DNA of 64,000 nucleotides from Pseudomonas anguilliseptica. GTDB taxonomy: Bacteria > Pseudomonadota > Gammaproteobacteria > Pseudomonadales > Pseudomonadaceae. Made by a program: the position numbers and the translations under genes. Where the stretch lies: NCBI RefSeq assembly GCF_900105355.1, contig NZ_FNSC01000002.1:142093-206092 (forward strand), in the 5' to 3' direction. This document shows positions 43,901-54,039 of this stretch, in pieces. Position 1 is the first letter of the stretch. Each line of letters opens with the position of its first letter. Under the pieces are notes generated by a model, which did not search any database, was not told where the DNA came from, and worked only from the letters and a program-made list of their open reading frames with translations.

Positions 43901-44455
43901 AAGAGCGCTGACCAAGCGTTGAGCAAGGCAGTGGCGCGTTACTACTTCAAACTGCTGGCCTACAAGGACGAGTATGAAGTGGCGCGGCTGTACAGCGATG
44001 GCAGTTTTATCCGTCAGTTGGAGGCGCAGTTCAGTGGCGACTACCGCTTGCAGTTCCACCTGGCACCGTCCTGGCTGAGCAAGCCGGACGCCAGCACCGG
44101 TGAGCCGCGCAAGCGCGCCTTTGGCCCCTGGATGCTCAAAGCGTTTGGCGTATTGGCCAAGTTCAAGTTCCTGCGTGGCACGCCACTGGACCTGTTTGGC
44201 TACAGCGCCGAGCGCCGGCTTGAGCTGCAGCTGATCGACGACTACGAGCAGGATCTGGAGTACCTGCTCAAGGAGCTCAACGCCGACAACTACCGCACGG
44301 CCTTGGCCCTGGCTGAGCTGCCGGAGCAGATCCGCGGCTATGGCCACGTCAAGGAGCGCAGCCTGGCCAAGGTGCGCGAGCAGAGCAGCCAGCTCAAGGC
44401 GCGCATGCTGGTCAGCGAAATTCAGGCCGTGCAGTTGTTCGAGCCGGCCGCATAA
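40988..44455 (+). CDS. Indolepyruvate ferredoxin oxidoreductase family protein (fused)
   Basis: 1155 aa from ATG 40988 (AGGAGCACC upstream). Single-chain fusion of the alpha (TPP and pyrimidine-binding) and beta subunits of the oxidoreductase that turns aryl/branched 2-oxo acids into acyl-CoA, reducing ferredoxin. Marks: HHTVRTPHFCSGCPHNTSTK, GQAPFTDTPHIFQNLGDGTY, a 4Fe-4S-like CEGCGDCSVKSNC and CVEGFCPSF, and the C-terminal LLPGVGGSGVTTVGALLGMA domain. Precedes leucine dehydrogenase, which makes the 2-oxo acid substrates; a shared Lrp regulator supports a branched-chain/aromatic amino-acid catabolic unit. Confidence 0.9.
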   Translation: MSLAEIRLDDKYRLATGHLYLTGTQALTRLPMLQKQRDAAHGLNTACFISGYRGSPLGNLDKSLWDAKEYLKDNHIHFQSGVNEELAATSVWGSQQTSLFPGARYDGVFAMWYGKGPGVDRCGDVFKHGNSAGVSEHGGVLLLAGDDHGCKSSSIANQSEHAFIAASIPVLNPANVQEILDYGIIGWELSRYSGCWVALKTIAENVDSSAVVDVDPLRMQVKIPEDFQLPEDGVYIRWPDPPLAQEARLNTYKIYAARAFALANNLNQIKLDSPNPRLGIITTGKSYLDVRQALDDLGLDEALCAQVGLRVLKVGMSWPLEPVSVHEFAEGLDEILVVEEKRSIIEDQLTGQLYNWPVGKRPVVVGEFDEAGHSLLPNLSELTPAMIARAIAKRLAPIYSSPQIEERLAFLAAKEASLAAPKHHTVRTPHFCSGCPHNTSTKLPEGSRAQGGIGCHYMTQWMDRNTDTFTQMGGEGATWIGQAPFTDTPHIFQNLGDGTYFHSGQLALRAAVAAGVNITYKILYNDAVAMTGGQPIDGELRVDQLSQQVYAEGVKRIALVTDEPEKYPTRNTFAPIVTFHHRRDLDAVQRELREFQGCSVIIYDQTCATEKRRRRKRGKLVDPQKRAFINPAVCEGCGDCSVKSNCLSVLPLETELGRKREIDQNSCNKDFSCVEGFCPSFVTVHGGSLRKPTAVGLGALFIALPEPRQPALDRPWNILLPGVGGSGVTTVGALLGMAAHIEGKGCSVLDQAGLAQKFGPVITHIRVAAKQNDIFAVRIAAGETDLLLGCDLVVSASEEALAKLNDKIAHAVVNSHEAATAEFTRNPDAQVPGAAMREALIEAVGASKTHFVDASRLATRLLGDSIATNLFMLGFAYQKGLVPVSSEAINKAIELNGVAVQLNQQAFLWGRRAAHDAVAVERLAKPDVIEAPHCQTLDEIVADRVVRLTAYQNAAYAERYREQVARVQQVDKSADQALSKAVARYYFKLLAYKDEYEVARLYSDGSFIRQLEAQFSGDYRLQFHLAPSWLSKPDASTGEPRKRAFGPWMLKAFGVLAKFKFLRGTPLDLFGYSAERRLELQLIDDYEQDLEYLLKELNADNYRTALALAELPEQIRGYGHVKERSLAKVREQSSQLKARMLVSEIQAVQLFEPAA

Positions 44456-44480
44456 CAAACCCCTGACGCTTATAACCTTC

Positions 44481-44506
44481 ACCCTCTCCCTTAACCGGGA
44501 GAGGGT
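44481..44506. repeat. Hairpin between oxidoreductase and dehydrogenase genes
   Basis: ACCCTCTCCC / GGGAGAGGGT with a 6-base loop. No T run follows, so it is more likely a REP-like or 3' stabilising structure than a terminator. Confidence 0.6.
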
Positions 44507-44536
44507 GACCTCTTACAACAAAAAAACGAGGCACCT

Positions 44537-45589
44537 ATGTCCGTGTTTTCCCATATCGATTTCGACCACCACGAGCAGGTGGTCTACGGCCACGACAAGG
44601 CCAGCGGCCTGAAGGCGATTATCGCCATTCACAACAGCAACCTCGGCCCGGCTCTTGGCGGTTGCCGCATGTGGCCCTACGCCAATGACGATGAAGCGCT
44701 GCGCGATGTGCTGCGCCTGTCGCGCGGCATGACCTACAAGTCGGCCCTGGCCAACCTGCCGCTGGGTGGCGGCAAGGCGGTAATTATCGGCGATCCGCAT
44801 ACCGGCAAGAGCGCGGCGCTGTTTCAGGCTATGGGCGATTTTGTCGACAGCCTCGGCGGCCGCTATATCACCGCCGCCGACTCCGGCACTGGCGTTGCGG
44901 AAATGCAGATCATGGCCGAGCGCACGCGCCACGTATCCGGCGCCGAGCTGCGCGAAGCCTTCGCTGGCGGCACGCGTAATGGCGACCCGTCACCGTCCAC
45001 TGCTTACGGCGTGTTTATCGGCATCCAGACCGCAGTCAAACACCGCCTGGGCCGTGATGACCTGCACGGTCTGAAAGTCGCGATCCAAGGGGTAGGGCAG
45101 GTTGGCTTCGACCTGGCGCGTCAGCTCAAAGCCGCTGGGGCCGAGCTGTGGGTAAGCGATATTGTCGAGGCCAATGTACGTAGCGCGGTCGAGCAGCTGG
45201 GTGCAACCGCCGTCAGCCAGCAGGCAATTTTCGGCCTGGATGTCGATGTATTCGCGCCGTGCGCCATGGGCGGCATCATCAACCAGCAAACTCTGGAAGC
45301 CCTGCGTGCACCGATTATCGCTGGGGCCGCAAACAACCAACTGGCCGATGCCAGCCTGGCGGAAACCCTGCGCCGCAACGAGTGCCTGTACGCGCCGGAT
45401 TACGCGATCAATGCCGGCGGCATTATCGATGTCTATTACGGTCGCAGTGGCGGAAGTGCTGCGCAGCTGAAAGCGCATATCGAAGGCATCGGCGCGACCC
45501 TGGAACAGATCTTCCAACGCGCCGATGCGGCGAGCAAAACCACGGTGGAGATTGCCGATCAATTGGCCGAAGAGCGGTTCGGCCGATAA
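44537..45589 (+). CDS. Leucine/valine dehydrogenase (Glu/Leu/Phe/Val family)
   Basis: 350 aa. Oxidative deamination of branched-chain amino acids with NAD. Marks: catalytic Lys in [32 protein letters not shown], the Rossmann [20 protein letters not shown] and [14 protein letters not shown]. Length agrees with leucine dehydrogenase. Same strand as the oxidoreductase, 81 bp downstream, so probably one operon. Confidence 0.88.
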   Translation: MSVFSHIDFDHHEQVVYGHDKASGLKAIIAIHNSNLGPALGGCRMWPYANDDEALRDVLRLSRGMTYKSALANLPLGGGKAVIIGDPHTGKSAALFQAMGDFVDSLGGRYITAADSGTGVAEMQIMAERTRHVSGAELREAFAGGTRNGDPSPSTAYGVFIGIQTAVKHRLGRDDLHGLKVAIQGVGQVGFDLARQLKAAGAELWVSDIVEANVRSAVEQLGATAVSQQAIFGLDVDVFAPCAMGGIINQQTLEALRAPIIAGAANNQLADASLAETLRRNECLYAPDYAINAGGIIDVYYGRSGGSAAQLKAHIEGIGATLEQIFQRADAASKTTVEIADQLAEERFGR

Positions 45590-45633
45590 AAACGGCTAAA
45601 CGTAGCCCCACTACCGACACGTTTTGCATTACT

Positions 45634-45700
45634 TGTAGGAGCGGCCTTGGCCGCGATGCTTTTAGGCCGACGTCGATTCGCGGGCAAGCCCGCTCCTACA
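45634..45700. repeat. REP/REPIN-like palindromic repeat
   Basis: TGTAGGAGCGGCCTTGGCCG and TCGCGGGCAAGCCCGCTCCT, inverted relative to one another, i.e. the standard Pseudomonas REP doublet. Lies downstream of the dehydrogenase gene. Confidence 0.85.
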
Positions 45701-45766
45701 AAAGCGCTCGTCTGTTGAGCGCAGACTGTGCAGACATAGCTTTAGAGATGGTTTCTTAGTCCAACA

Positions 45767-46234
45767 TCAACGCCAAACTAATCCCATGCGGCTTAACCCC
45801 TGACTGGCATAAAACGCATGGGCAGCTTCACGGCTCTGGCTACTGGACAGTGCCACCTTGTAACAACCCCAGGCGCGGGCGCGTTCGATGGCTTTGCCCA
45901 TCAGCGTCTGGCCAATCCCCAGGCCGCGCGCCTCAGTATCCACCACCACATCTTCCAGAATCGCCGAACGGGCAAAATTGTGCGCCAGGTGCTCAATCAG
46001 ATTGACCGTACAGGTGCCGAGTAACTTGCCGTCACGCTCGGCCACCAGCACCACACGGCTCACCGGCAGCTCGCTCAAGCGTAAAGCCAGTAGCTTGGCA
46101 TCGGCACGCGGCTCATCGGGCGCCAGTTGTTGCAGTAAGGTAGCCAGGGCAGCAGCATCATTAATGCTAACCGCACGCAGGTGAAAATCGGCAAAAGGCG
46201 AATCCGGCAGATGATGCGAAGCAGCGGGGCGCAT
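45767..46234 (-). CDS. GNAT-family N-acetyltransferase
   Basis: 155 aa. Single GNAT domain: VVLVAERDGKLLGTCTVNLI, AILEDVVVDTEARGLGIGQTL (acetyl-CoA loop) and CYKVALSSSQSREAAHAFYA. It belongs to the type found next to amino-acid genes in Pseudomonas; substrate unknown. Monocistronic. Confidence 0.82.
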   Translation of the reverse strand: MRPAASHHLPDSPFADFHLRAVSINDAAALATLLQQLAPDEPRADAKLLALRLSELPVSRVVLVAERDGKLLGTCTVNLIEHLAHNFARSAILEDVVVDTEARGLGIGQTLMGKAIERARAWGCYKVALSSSQSREAAHAFYASQGLSRMGLVWR

Positions 46235-46357
46235 GGCGATCTCCTCTCCTTATGACAGCCGGTTGGCAGTATGGCGCAGAGATGATGGCAGCGGCATGAC
46301 AAAACCGCCCAGCCTCGCTAAGATGCCGCCCGCTGGTGGCCCGTCTATCCAGCCTCG

Positions 46358-46432
46358 GTTCCCATAGTTCAATGGATAGAATAAGCCCCTCCTAAGGGCT
46401 AGATACTGGTTCGAATCCAGTTGGGAACGCCA
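46358..46432 (+). tRNA. tRNA-Arg (anticodon CCT)
   Basis: Acceptor stem GTTCCCA / TGGGAAC, anticodon stem-loop AGCCC-CTCCTAA-GGGCT (anticodon CCT), T-arm CTGGTTCGAATCCAG, encoded CCA at the end. Confidence 0.95.
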
Positions 46433-46577
46433 TCTACTGCAGCACGCCAGCGTTGTTAGCAAATGTCTGGTGGTGTGCTTGTGCTATTCAGCGCTTACTT
46501 CGTTTTCAATGGATTATCTCGTTCAGCCAAGTGCTGCTTTTGCTTTGGCCTATGTGCGGCCCTTTAACCCTGAAAGC

Positions 46578-46613
46578 AAAAAGCCCCGAAATCTTGTTAG
46601 AAATCAGGGCTTT
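46578..46613 (-). terminator. Terminator of tRNA-Gly transcript
   Basis: On the minus strand AAGCCCTGATTTCT / AGATTTCGGGGCTT followed by TTTTTGC. It lies 14 bp after the tRNA-Gly 3' end. Confidence 0.8.
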
Positions 46614-46626
46614 GAAAACTGCGATT

Positions 46627-46700
46627 TGGAGCGGGCGATGGGAATCGAACCCACAGCTCTAGCTTGGGAAGCTAGGGTATTACCACTATACGACGCCCGC
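46627..46700 (-). tRNA. tRNA-Gly (anticodon CCC)
   Basis: On the minus strand: acceptor GCGGGCG / CGCCCGC, anticodon loop TTCCCAA between CTAGC and GCTAG stems (anticodon CCC), T-arm GTGGGTTCGATTCCCAT, encoded CCA. Confidence 0.95.
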
Positions 46701-46894
46701 CAAAGTCCCGAAGATTATAGCGGGACCATCACACTGTCCAGATGATCATCGACTGTTGGACGATGACGATTGTGATTGTTGATCCTAAAGCGGCAGAGCC
46801 TCTCCGGCGAGTATGAAACTATCTGCCAGCCACTCTCTGGTGAGTGTCACGCATTGTGCTCAACGTTATTCCTGGCGAGTTTTGTGAGTGCTTA

Positions 46895-46912
46895 TGTAAG
46901 CCATTGCTTACA
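46895..46912 (+). promoter_or_regulatory. GacA upstream activating sequence of rsmZ
   Basis: TGTAAGCCATTGCTTACA, a perfect match to the TGTAAG-N6-CTTACA box, ~180 bp ahead of the predicted RsmZ start, the normal spacing for Pseudomonas rsm genes. Bound by phosphorylated GacA. Confidence 0.93.
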
Positions 46913-47072
46913 GGGGGCGTAAGCCATTAGTGCGCAAGGTGACAGGTTAAGTGCTCTAAATTTTATTAAGTTGCTGTTTTTAAACAGTATTTATTTTTAT
47001 TGAAAAGGGTTGGATGCCATCCGTGTGGAGTTTTCAGCGCTTGTTCAGAGGGCGGAAATCGCTAGTATTACA

Positions 47073-47207
47073 CCTGTGCTCAGGGACAAGCACAGGTTGT
47101 CAGGATGACAATCAGGACATCGTAGGACGCGATTCATCAGGATAATGAGCTGGGAAATACAGGGACTAGGGACAAAAGAGTGGGCGACGCGAGTCGCCCC
47201 TTTTTTT
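47073..47207 (+). ncRNA. rsmZ: RsmZ small regulatory RNA
   Basis: Predicted ~135-nt RNA that titrates RsmA/CsrA. It has about eight GGA motifs (near 47083, 47103, 47114, 47124, 47140, 47152, 47162, 47169), the first in the loop of a CCTGTGCT / AGCACAGG hairpin. It ends in a Rho-independent terminator (GGGCGAC-GCGA-GTCGCCC plus seven T, 47182-47207). The -10 TAGTAT (47063-47068) sits upstream and the GacA box further up. It is next to fdxA, as in other Pseudomonas. The exact start is inferred. Confidence 0.85.
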
Positions 47208-47286
47208 GCCCGCATTTTATGTGCTTGGTATTTTTCGGTGGTTCTGCCGGCCTCTTGCTCCAGAGAGTTATGGCCCCGCAGAAAGT

Positions 47287-47311
47287 AAAAACCCGCGCGA
47301 GGCGGGTTTTT
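47287..47311 (-). terminator. Terminator of fdxA
   Basis: AAAAACCCGC / GCGGGTTTTT, 23 bp after the fdxA stop on the minus strand. Confidence 0.85.
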
Positions 47312-47333
47312 GTGCAGCCAGCGCAGCTACGTA

Positions 47334-47657
47334 CTAGCGCTCCAGATACTGCAGCTTGTCCTTCACGCCATCCCACTCTTCAGCGTCCGGCAGGGACTCT
47401 TTCTTCTCGGTGATATTTGGCCAGACTTCGGCCAAGTCAGCGTTCAGTTCGATGTATTCCTGCTGATCTTCCGGCACCTCATCTTCGGAGAAGATGGCTT
47501 GTGCAGGGCACTCAGGCTCGCAGAGTGCGCAATCGATGCACTCGTCCGGGTGGATCACCAGGAAGTTCGGGCCTTCGTAGAAGCAGTCCACCGGGCAGAC
47601 TTCTACGCAGTCGGTGTATTTGCATTTGACGCAGTTGTCGGTAACGACGAAGGTCAT
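47334..47657 (-). CDS. fdxA: Ferredoxin FdxA (7Fe type)
   Basis: 107 aa, standard length. First cluster [16 protein letters not shown] (3Fe/4Fe type) and second [16 protein letters not shown] (4Fe). Long acidic C-terminal tail. Cytosolic electron carrier. Between rsmZ and mutS, as in P. aeruginosa. Confidence 0.95.
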   Translation of the reverse strand: MTFVVTDNCVKCKYTDCVEVCPVDCFYEGPNFLVIHPDECIDCALCEPECPAQAIFSEDEVPEDQQEYIELNADLAEVWPNITEKKESLPDAEEWDGVKDKLQYLER

Positions 47658-47795
47658 TTCTGATTCTCTCCTCGGGCGCCAGCCTGCCCCGTTCTATGCG
47701 GGTTTCAGCAGGCTAGGGGTAATGGCCACGGCTCAGGCTTTAAGTCGGGCAGTCATAAAAATGCGCGCGATTCTAACAGTTCGCGCGCAATAGCG

Positions 47796-50369
<2,574 letters not shown>

Positions 50370-50447
50370 CGTTTTAACTGTCCGGCTGAATCGCAAAAGC
50401 GCCTAGTGTACGGTATCGGCCTGGCTGGCTTTAACCCCGGAGTGCAG

Positions 50448-50960
50448 ATGACTGCTAATGAATATGCCCTGACCCAATTGGCTGCCGAGCTGGGCAGGCA
50501 ACTGATTGCCGCCAAGGCCCAGGTGACCACCGCAGAATCCTGTACTGGCGGCGGCATTGCCGAGGCGATTACCCGGATTCCCGGCAGCTCGGCCTGGTTT
50601 GAAGCGGGTTATGTCACTTACTCCAACGCGCAAAAGACTAAACAGTTGAATGTTCCCGAGGCGCTGTTTGCCACGGTTGGCGCAGTGAGTCAGGAGGTGG
50701 TCGAGGCCATGGTGCACGGGGCGCAGGCCCATAGTGGCGCGCGTTATGCCGTGGCAGTCAGCGGTGTCGCGGGGCCGGATGGCGGCTCGGCGGAGAAACC
50801 GGTGGGCACCGTCTGGCTGGCCTGGGGTGATGGTGAGCGGCTATTTAGCGTGCACCGGCAGTTTGCCGGGGATCGCAGCGAAGTTCGCCGACAAACGGTT
50901 GAGGCCGCGCTGGCTGGGCTGTTGCGCCTGCTGGCGCAAGAAAATCCAAACGCGGGGTAG
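50448..50960 (+). CDS. cinA: CinA C-terminal family protein (nicotinamide mononucleotide deamidase PncC)
   Basis: 170 aa from ATG 50448. Only the CinA C-terminal domain: TTAESCTGGGIAEAITRIPG and AVAVSGVAGPDGGSAEKPVG. Such short forms deamidate NMN in pyridine nucleotide recycling. It is immediately upstream of recA in many gammaproteobacteria, as here. Confidence 0.92.
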   Translation: MTANEYALTQLAAELGRQLIAAKAQVTTAESCTGGGIAEAITRIPGSSAWFEAGYVTYSNAQKTKQLNVPEALFATVGAVSQEVVEAMVHGAQAHSGARYAVAVSGVAGPDGGSAEKPVGTVWLAWGDGERLFSVHRQFAGDRSEVRRQTVEAALAGLLRLLAQENPNAG

Positions 50961-50987
50961 GCGGGCGACTTGCCCTGTGGAATAATA

Positions 50988-51003
50988 CTGTCTACTTATA
51001 CAG
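50988..51003 (+). promoter_or_regulatory. LexA (SOS) box of the native recA
   Basis: CTGTCTACTTATACAG: CTG-N10-CAG with the A/T-rich centre expected of a gammaproteobacterial SOS box. It is 48 bp upstream of the native recA ATG and controls the truncated gene. A transcript continuing into the divergent recA would also be under LexA, but an IS5 now intervenes. Confidence 0.88.
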
Positions 51004-51050
51004 TTGTTGGTGGCCGCTAGCTGGCCCTTCTTGATTACGTGAGGACTTAA

Positions 51051-51575
51051 ATGGACGAGAATAAGAAGCGCGCCTTGGCGGCAGCTCTGGGCCAGATTGA
51101 AAAGCAATTCGGCAAGGGCGCGGTGATGCGTATGGGCGATCATGATCGCCAGGCGATCCCGGCCATCTCCACCGGCTCGCTGGGGCTGGACATCGCCCTG
51201 GGCATTGGCGGTCTGCCGAAAGGCCGTATCGTTGAAATCTACGGCCCTGAGTCCTCCGGTAAAACCACCCTGACCCTGTCGGTAATTGCCGAAGCGCAGA
51301 AGCTGGGCGCCACCTGCGCCTTCGTCGATGCCGAACACGCCCTCGACCCTGATTACGCTGGCAAGCTCGGCGTCAACGTCGATGACCTGCTGGTGTCGCA
51401 GCCGGATACCGGCGAGCAGGCCCTGGAAATTACCGACATGCTGGTGCGCTCCAATGCCATCGACGTGATCATTGTCGACTCGGTTGCTGCCCTGGTGCCG
51501 AAAGCAGAGATTGAAGGCGAGATGGGCGACATGCACGTCGGCCTGCAGGATGCAGTATTCGGTGTTGCAGCATAG
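51051..51575 (+). pseudogene. recA: Native recA, truncated after ~165 codons
   Basis: Starts [20 protein letters not shown], the Pseudomonas type. Walker [11 protein letters not shown] and Walker [11 protein letters not shown] are present, and the protein is Pseudomonas-like to [12 protein letters not shown]. Then it changes to DAVFGVAA and a stop (174 aa in all). The break lies just behind DNA-binding loop L1 and removes loop L2, the subunit interface region and the C-terminus, so it cannot be an active recombinase. The missing 3' half and recX are not found in the window. The change at 51550 comes 76 bp before the IS5, so the IS5 did not cause it. Confidence 0.92.
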
Positions 51576-51625
51576 ATTTGGTTCACTTAGGAGGTATCCT
51601 TTCCTCTCGTAGGGGCACGCTCTAA
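51550..51625. other. Left terminus of the DNA inserted in recA
   Basis: From about 51550 the sequence (gatgcagtattcggtgttgc...) no longer matches recA. It supplies the last eight codons and the stop of the fused frame. Without the IS5 it would run straight into the 48-bp leader and start of the divergent recA. I read it as the end of an integrated island; no terminal repeat can be tested without the right end. Confidence 0.6.
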
Positions 51626-52816
51626 GGAAACTCTGAATAAGACTTCCTGATTTTGGCAAAATGCCCGGACGCCACCCGCCGAGTTTTCCGATGAAGCAAA
51701 TGACCTTCGCCGATGCCGAGTACGCCGGCAAACGCAAGCAGACCCGCAAAGAGTTGTTCCTGATCGAGATGGATCGGGTGGTGCCGTGGAAGGGTTTGAT
51801 CGCACTGATCGAACCGTATTACCCCAAGGGTGAAGGCGGTCGGCCGGCCTATCCGCTGATGGCGATGCTACGTGTGCACCTGATGCAGAACTGGTTCGGC
51901 TACAGCGACCCGGCGATGGAAGAAGCGCTGTACGAGACCACTATCCTGCGGCAGTTCGCCGGGCTGAGTCTGGAACGTATCCCCGACGAAACCACCATCC
52001 TCAACTTCCGTCGTCTGCTGGAGAAACATGAGTTGGCTGCCGGCATCCTGGCCGTCATCAATGGCTATCTTGGCGACCGTGGCCTGTCGTTGCGCCAAGG
52101 CACCATCGTCGATGCCACGCTGATCAATGCGCCGAGTTCGACCAAGAACAAGGACGGCAAACGGGACCCAGAGATGCACCAGGCCAAGAAGGGCAACCAA
52201 TACTACTTCGGCATGAAGGCGCACATTGGCGTGGATGACGAGTCGGGGCTGGTACACAGCGTGGTAGGCACGGCGGCCAACGTGGCGGATGTCACTCAGG
52301 TCGACAAGTTGCTGCACGGCGAGGAAAACGTGGTGTGCGCCGATGCGGGTTATACCGGCGTCGAAAAGCGCCCCGAACATGATGGGCGCGAGGTGATCTG
52401 GCAGGTTGCTGCCCGCCGCAGCACCTATAAGAAGCTGGGTAAGAGCAGCCCGCTGTACAAAGCCAAACGCAAGATCGAGAAGGCCAAGGCCCAGGTGCGC
52501 GCCAAGGTTGAGCACCCGTTCCGGGTGATCAAGCGTCAGTTCAGTTATGTAAAGACACGCTTCCGTGGCTTGGCCAAGAACACGGCGCAACTGGTGACGC
52601 TGTTCGCGCTGTCGAACCTGTGGATGGCACGCCGACATTTACTGACCAATGCAGGAGAGGTGCGCCTGTAATGCGGGAAATGGCTGCCGCGAGCTACTCG
52701 CGGCGGCTAAAAACACAGAAATGAATGGGTAATCTGATCGTTTTTGATCGATTTGCCGCTTTCAAAATCGGCGGGGCTGAAGTCAGCCAGAAATACATGG
52801 CTACTTCAGACCATCC
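51626..52816 (+). mobile_element. IS5-family element, copy 2 (1191 bp) with CTAA duplication
   Basis: Same element as 6322-7512, opposite orientation. Ends GGAAACTCTGAATAAGAC (51626) and, inverted, GGATGGTCTGAAGTAGCC (52816). Flanked by a perfect 4-bp duplication CTAA (51622-51625 and 52817-52820), so it is a clean recent insertion between the truncated recA and the divergent recA. Confidence 0.95.
51661..52671 (+). CDS. IS5-family transposase
   Basis: 336 aa, the same protein as at 6467-7477; the family start may be the internal MKQMTFADAEY (51691). Intact DDE domain (DATLINAPSSTK; CADAGYTGVEKR; KVEHPFRVIKRQF). With a perfect target duplication it is likely active or recently so. Confidence 0.93.
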   Translation: MPGRHPPSFPMKQMTFADAEYAGKRKQTRKELFLIEMDRVVPWKGLIALIEPYYPKGEGGRPAYPLMAMLRVHLMQNWFGYSDPAMEEALYETTILRQFAGLSLERIPDETTILNFRRLLEKHELAAGILAVINGYLGDRGLSLRQGTIVDATLINAPSSTKNKDGKRDPEMHQAKKGNQYYFGMKAHIGVDDESGLVHSVVGTAANVADVTQVDKLLHGEENVVCADAGYTGVEKRPEHDGREVIWQVAARRSTYKKLGKSSPLYKAKRKIEKAKAQVRAKVEHPFRVIKRQFSYVKTRFRGLAKNTAQLVTLFALSNLWMARRHLLTNAGEVRL

Positions 52817-52868
52817 CTAAGCAAATCAGTAAGATTCGATTAATTACTAATTCGAGTGGTCGATAAGA

Positions 52869-53912
52869 ATGGATCAGGCAAAAAGCAAAGCGTTAGAAGC
52901 GGCTCTCTCACAGATTGAGAAGCAGTTTGGTAAGGGTTCCATTATGCGACTGGGTTCAGATCGCACTATGGATATCGATGTCATATCGACCGGCTCGCTT
53001 GGTCTGGACATCGCTCTAGGCGTAGGCGGTTTGCCGCGCGGTCGTATTGTAGAGATATACGGGCCTGAGTCTTCGGGTAAGACGACTCTAACACTCTCAG
53101 TTATTGCTGAAGCGCAACGTCAAGGGCTGACATGTGCATTTATCGATGCCGAGCATGCACTTGACCCAATCTACGCAGCAAAGCTTGGCGTTAATATTGA
53201 TGATCTCCTGTGCTCGCAGCCAGATACCGGAGAGCAGGCGCTCGAGATCGTGGATATCCTTACTAGATCTGGTGCTATTAATCTTATTGTTGTCGACTCA
53301 GTGGCAGCTCTTACACCCAAAGCTGAAATCGAAGGTGAAATTGGGGATATGCACGTTGGGTTGGCCGCGCGCATGATGAGTCAGGCAATGCGTAAGATTA
53401 CGGGTAACCTTAAAAACTCGAACACTATGTGTATCTTCATTAACCAAATTCGTATGAAGATAGGTGTTATGTTTGGGAGCCCTGAAACTACAACTGGCGG
53501 TAACGCCCTGAAATTCTATGCCTCGGTACGTCTGGATATCCGTCGCACCGGTGCAGTGAAGGAAGGTGACGAAGTTGCCGGCAGTGAAACCCGTGTAAAA
53601 GTTGTAAAGAATAAAGTTGCAGCACCTTTTAAACAAGCAGAGTTCCAAATTATTTACGGCCAAGGTATTAGTAAGGTAGGTGAAATTGTAGACTTGGCGG
53701 TCGCAAATGATTTTATCGATAAATCAGGTGCTTGGTATGCCTTTGAAGGCAATAAGATCGGCCAAGGCAAGGCCAATACCATGAAGTGGCTGTTGGAAAA
53801 CAAAGCCACCATGGACAAGATTGAAGGTATGATCCGCGAGAAAATGATGCCTAAGAAACAAGCTGAATCCGGTGCCCCGGCGCCTGAAAAACAGCCTGAA
53901 GTCGAAGTTTGA
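52869..53912 (+). CDS. recA: Divergent complete recA carried by inserted DNA
   Basis: 347 aa, full-length RecA with all functional parts: Walker [11 protein letters not shown], Walker [21 protein letters not shown], loop L1 region, loop L2 [20 protein letters not shown], and an acidic tail EKQPEVEV. It differs strongly from the native N-terminus ([60 protein letters not shown]), nearer to the Vibrio/alteromonad/enterobacterial pattern. Codons are AT-richer than in the flanking core. A LexA box is not seen in the 52 bp between IS5 and ATG. It should supply RecA function in place of the broken gene. Confidence 0.95.
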   Translation: MDQAKSKALEAALSQIEKQFGKGSIMRLGSDRTMDIDVISTGSLGLDIALGVGGLPRGRIVEIYGPESSGKTTLTLSVIAEAQRQGLTCAFIDAEHALDPIYAAKLGVNIDDLLCSQPDTGEQALEIVDILTRSGAINLIVVDSVAALTPKAEIEGEIGDMHVGLAARMMSQAMRKITGNLKNSNTMCIFINQIRMKIGVMFGSPETTTGGNALKFYASVRLDIRRTGAVKEGDEVAGSETRVKVVKNKVAAPFKQAEFQIIYGQGISKVGEIVDLAVANDFIDKSGAWYAFEGNKIGQGKANTMKWLLENKATMDKIEGMIREKMMPKKQAESGAPAPEKQPEVEV

Positions 53913-53981
53913 TAGTTTGCAGTCCAGCGAAACTTGGCCGAAATTATTACAGCTTCCGGTAGTGTCAGTCAGTCTTGGAAG

Positions 53982-54002
53982 ACCTGGCTGCTAAAGCCAG
54001 GT
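53982..54002 (+). terminator. Terminator-like hairpin after the divergent recA
   Basis: ACCTGGCT / AGCCAGGT with a 5-base loop, then TTTCCCTTT. About 70 bp after the stop codon. Confidence 0.6.
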
Positions 54003-54039
54003 TTCCCTTTAGGCTCTGTAAAGGTTAAATATCTAATAC

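Noticed and set aside
51550..52820. The IS5 as the cause of recA truncation
   Set aside because: Homology to recA stops near 51550, 76 bp before the IS5 begins at 51626, and the IS5 has a complete CTAA duplication. Removing it does not restore recA.
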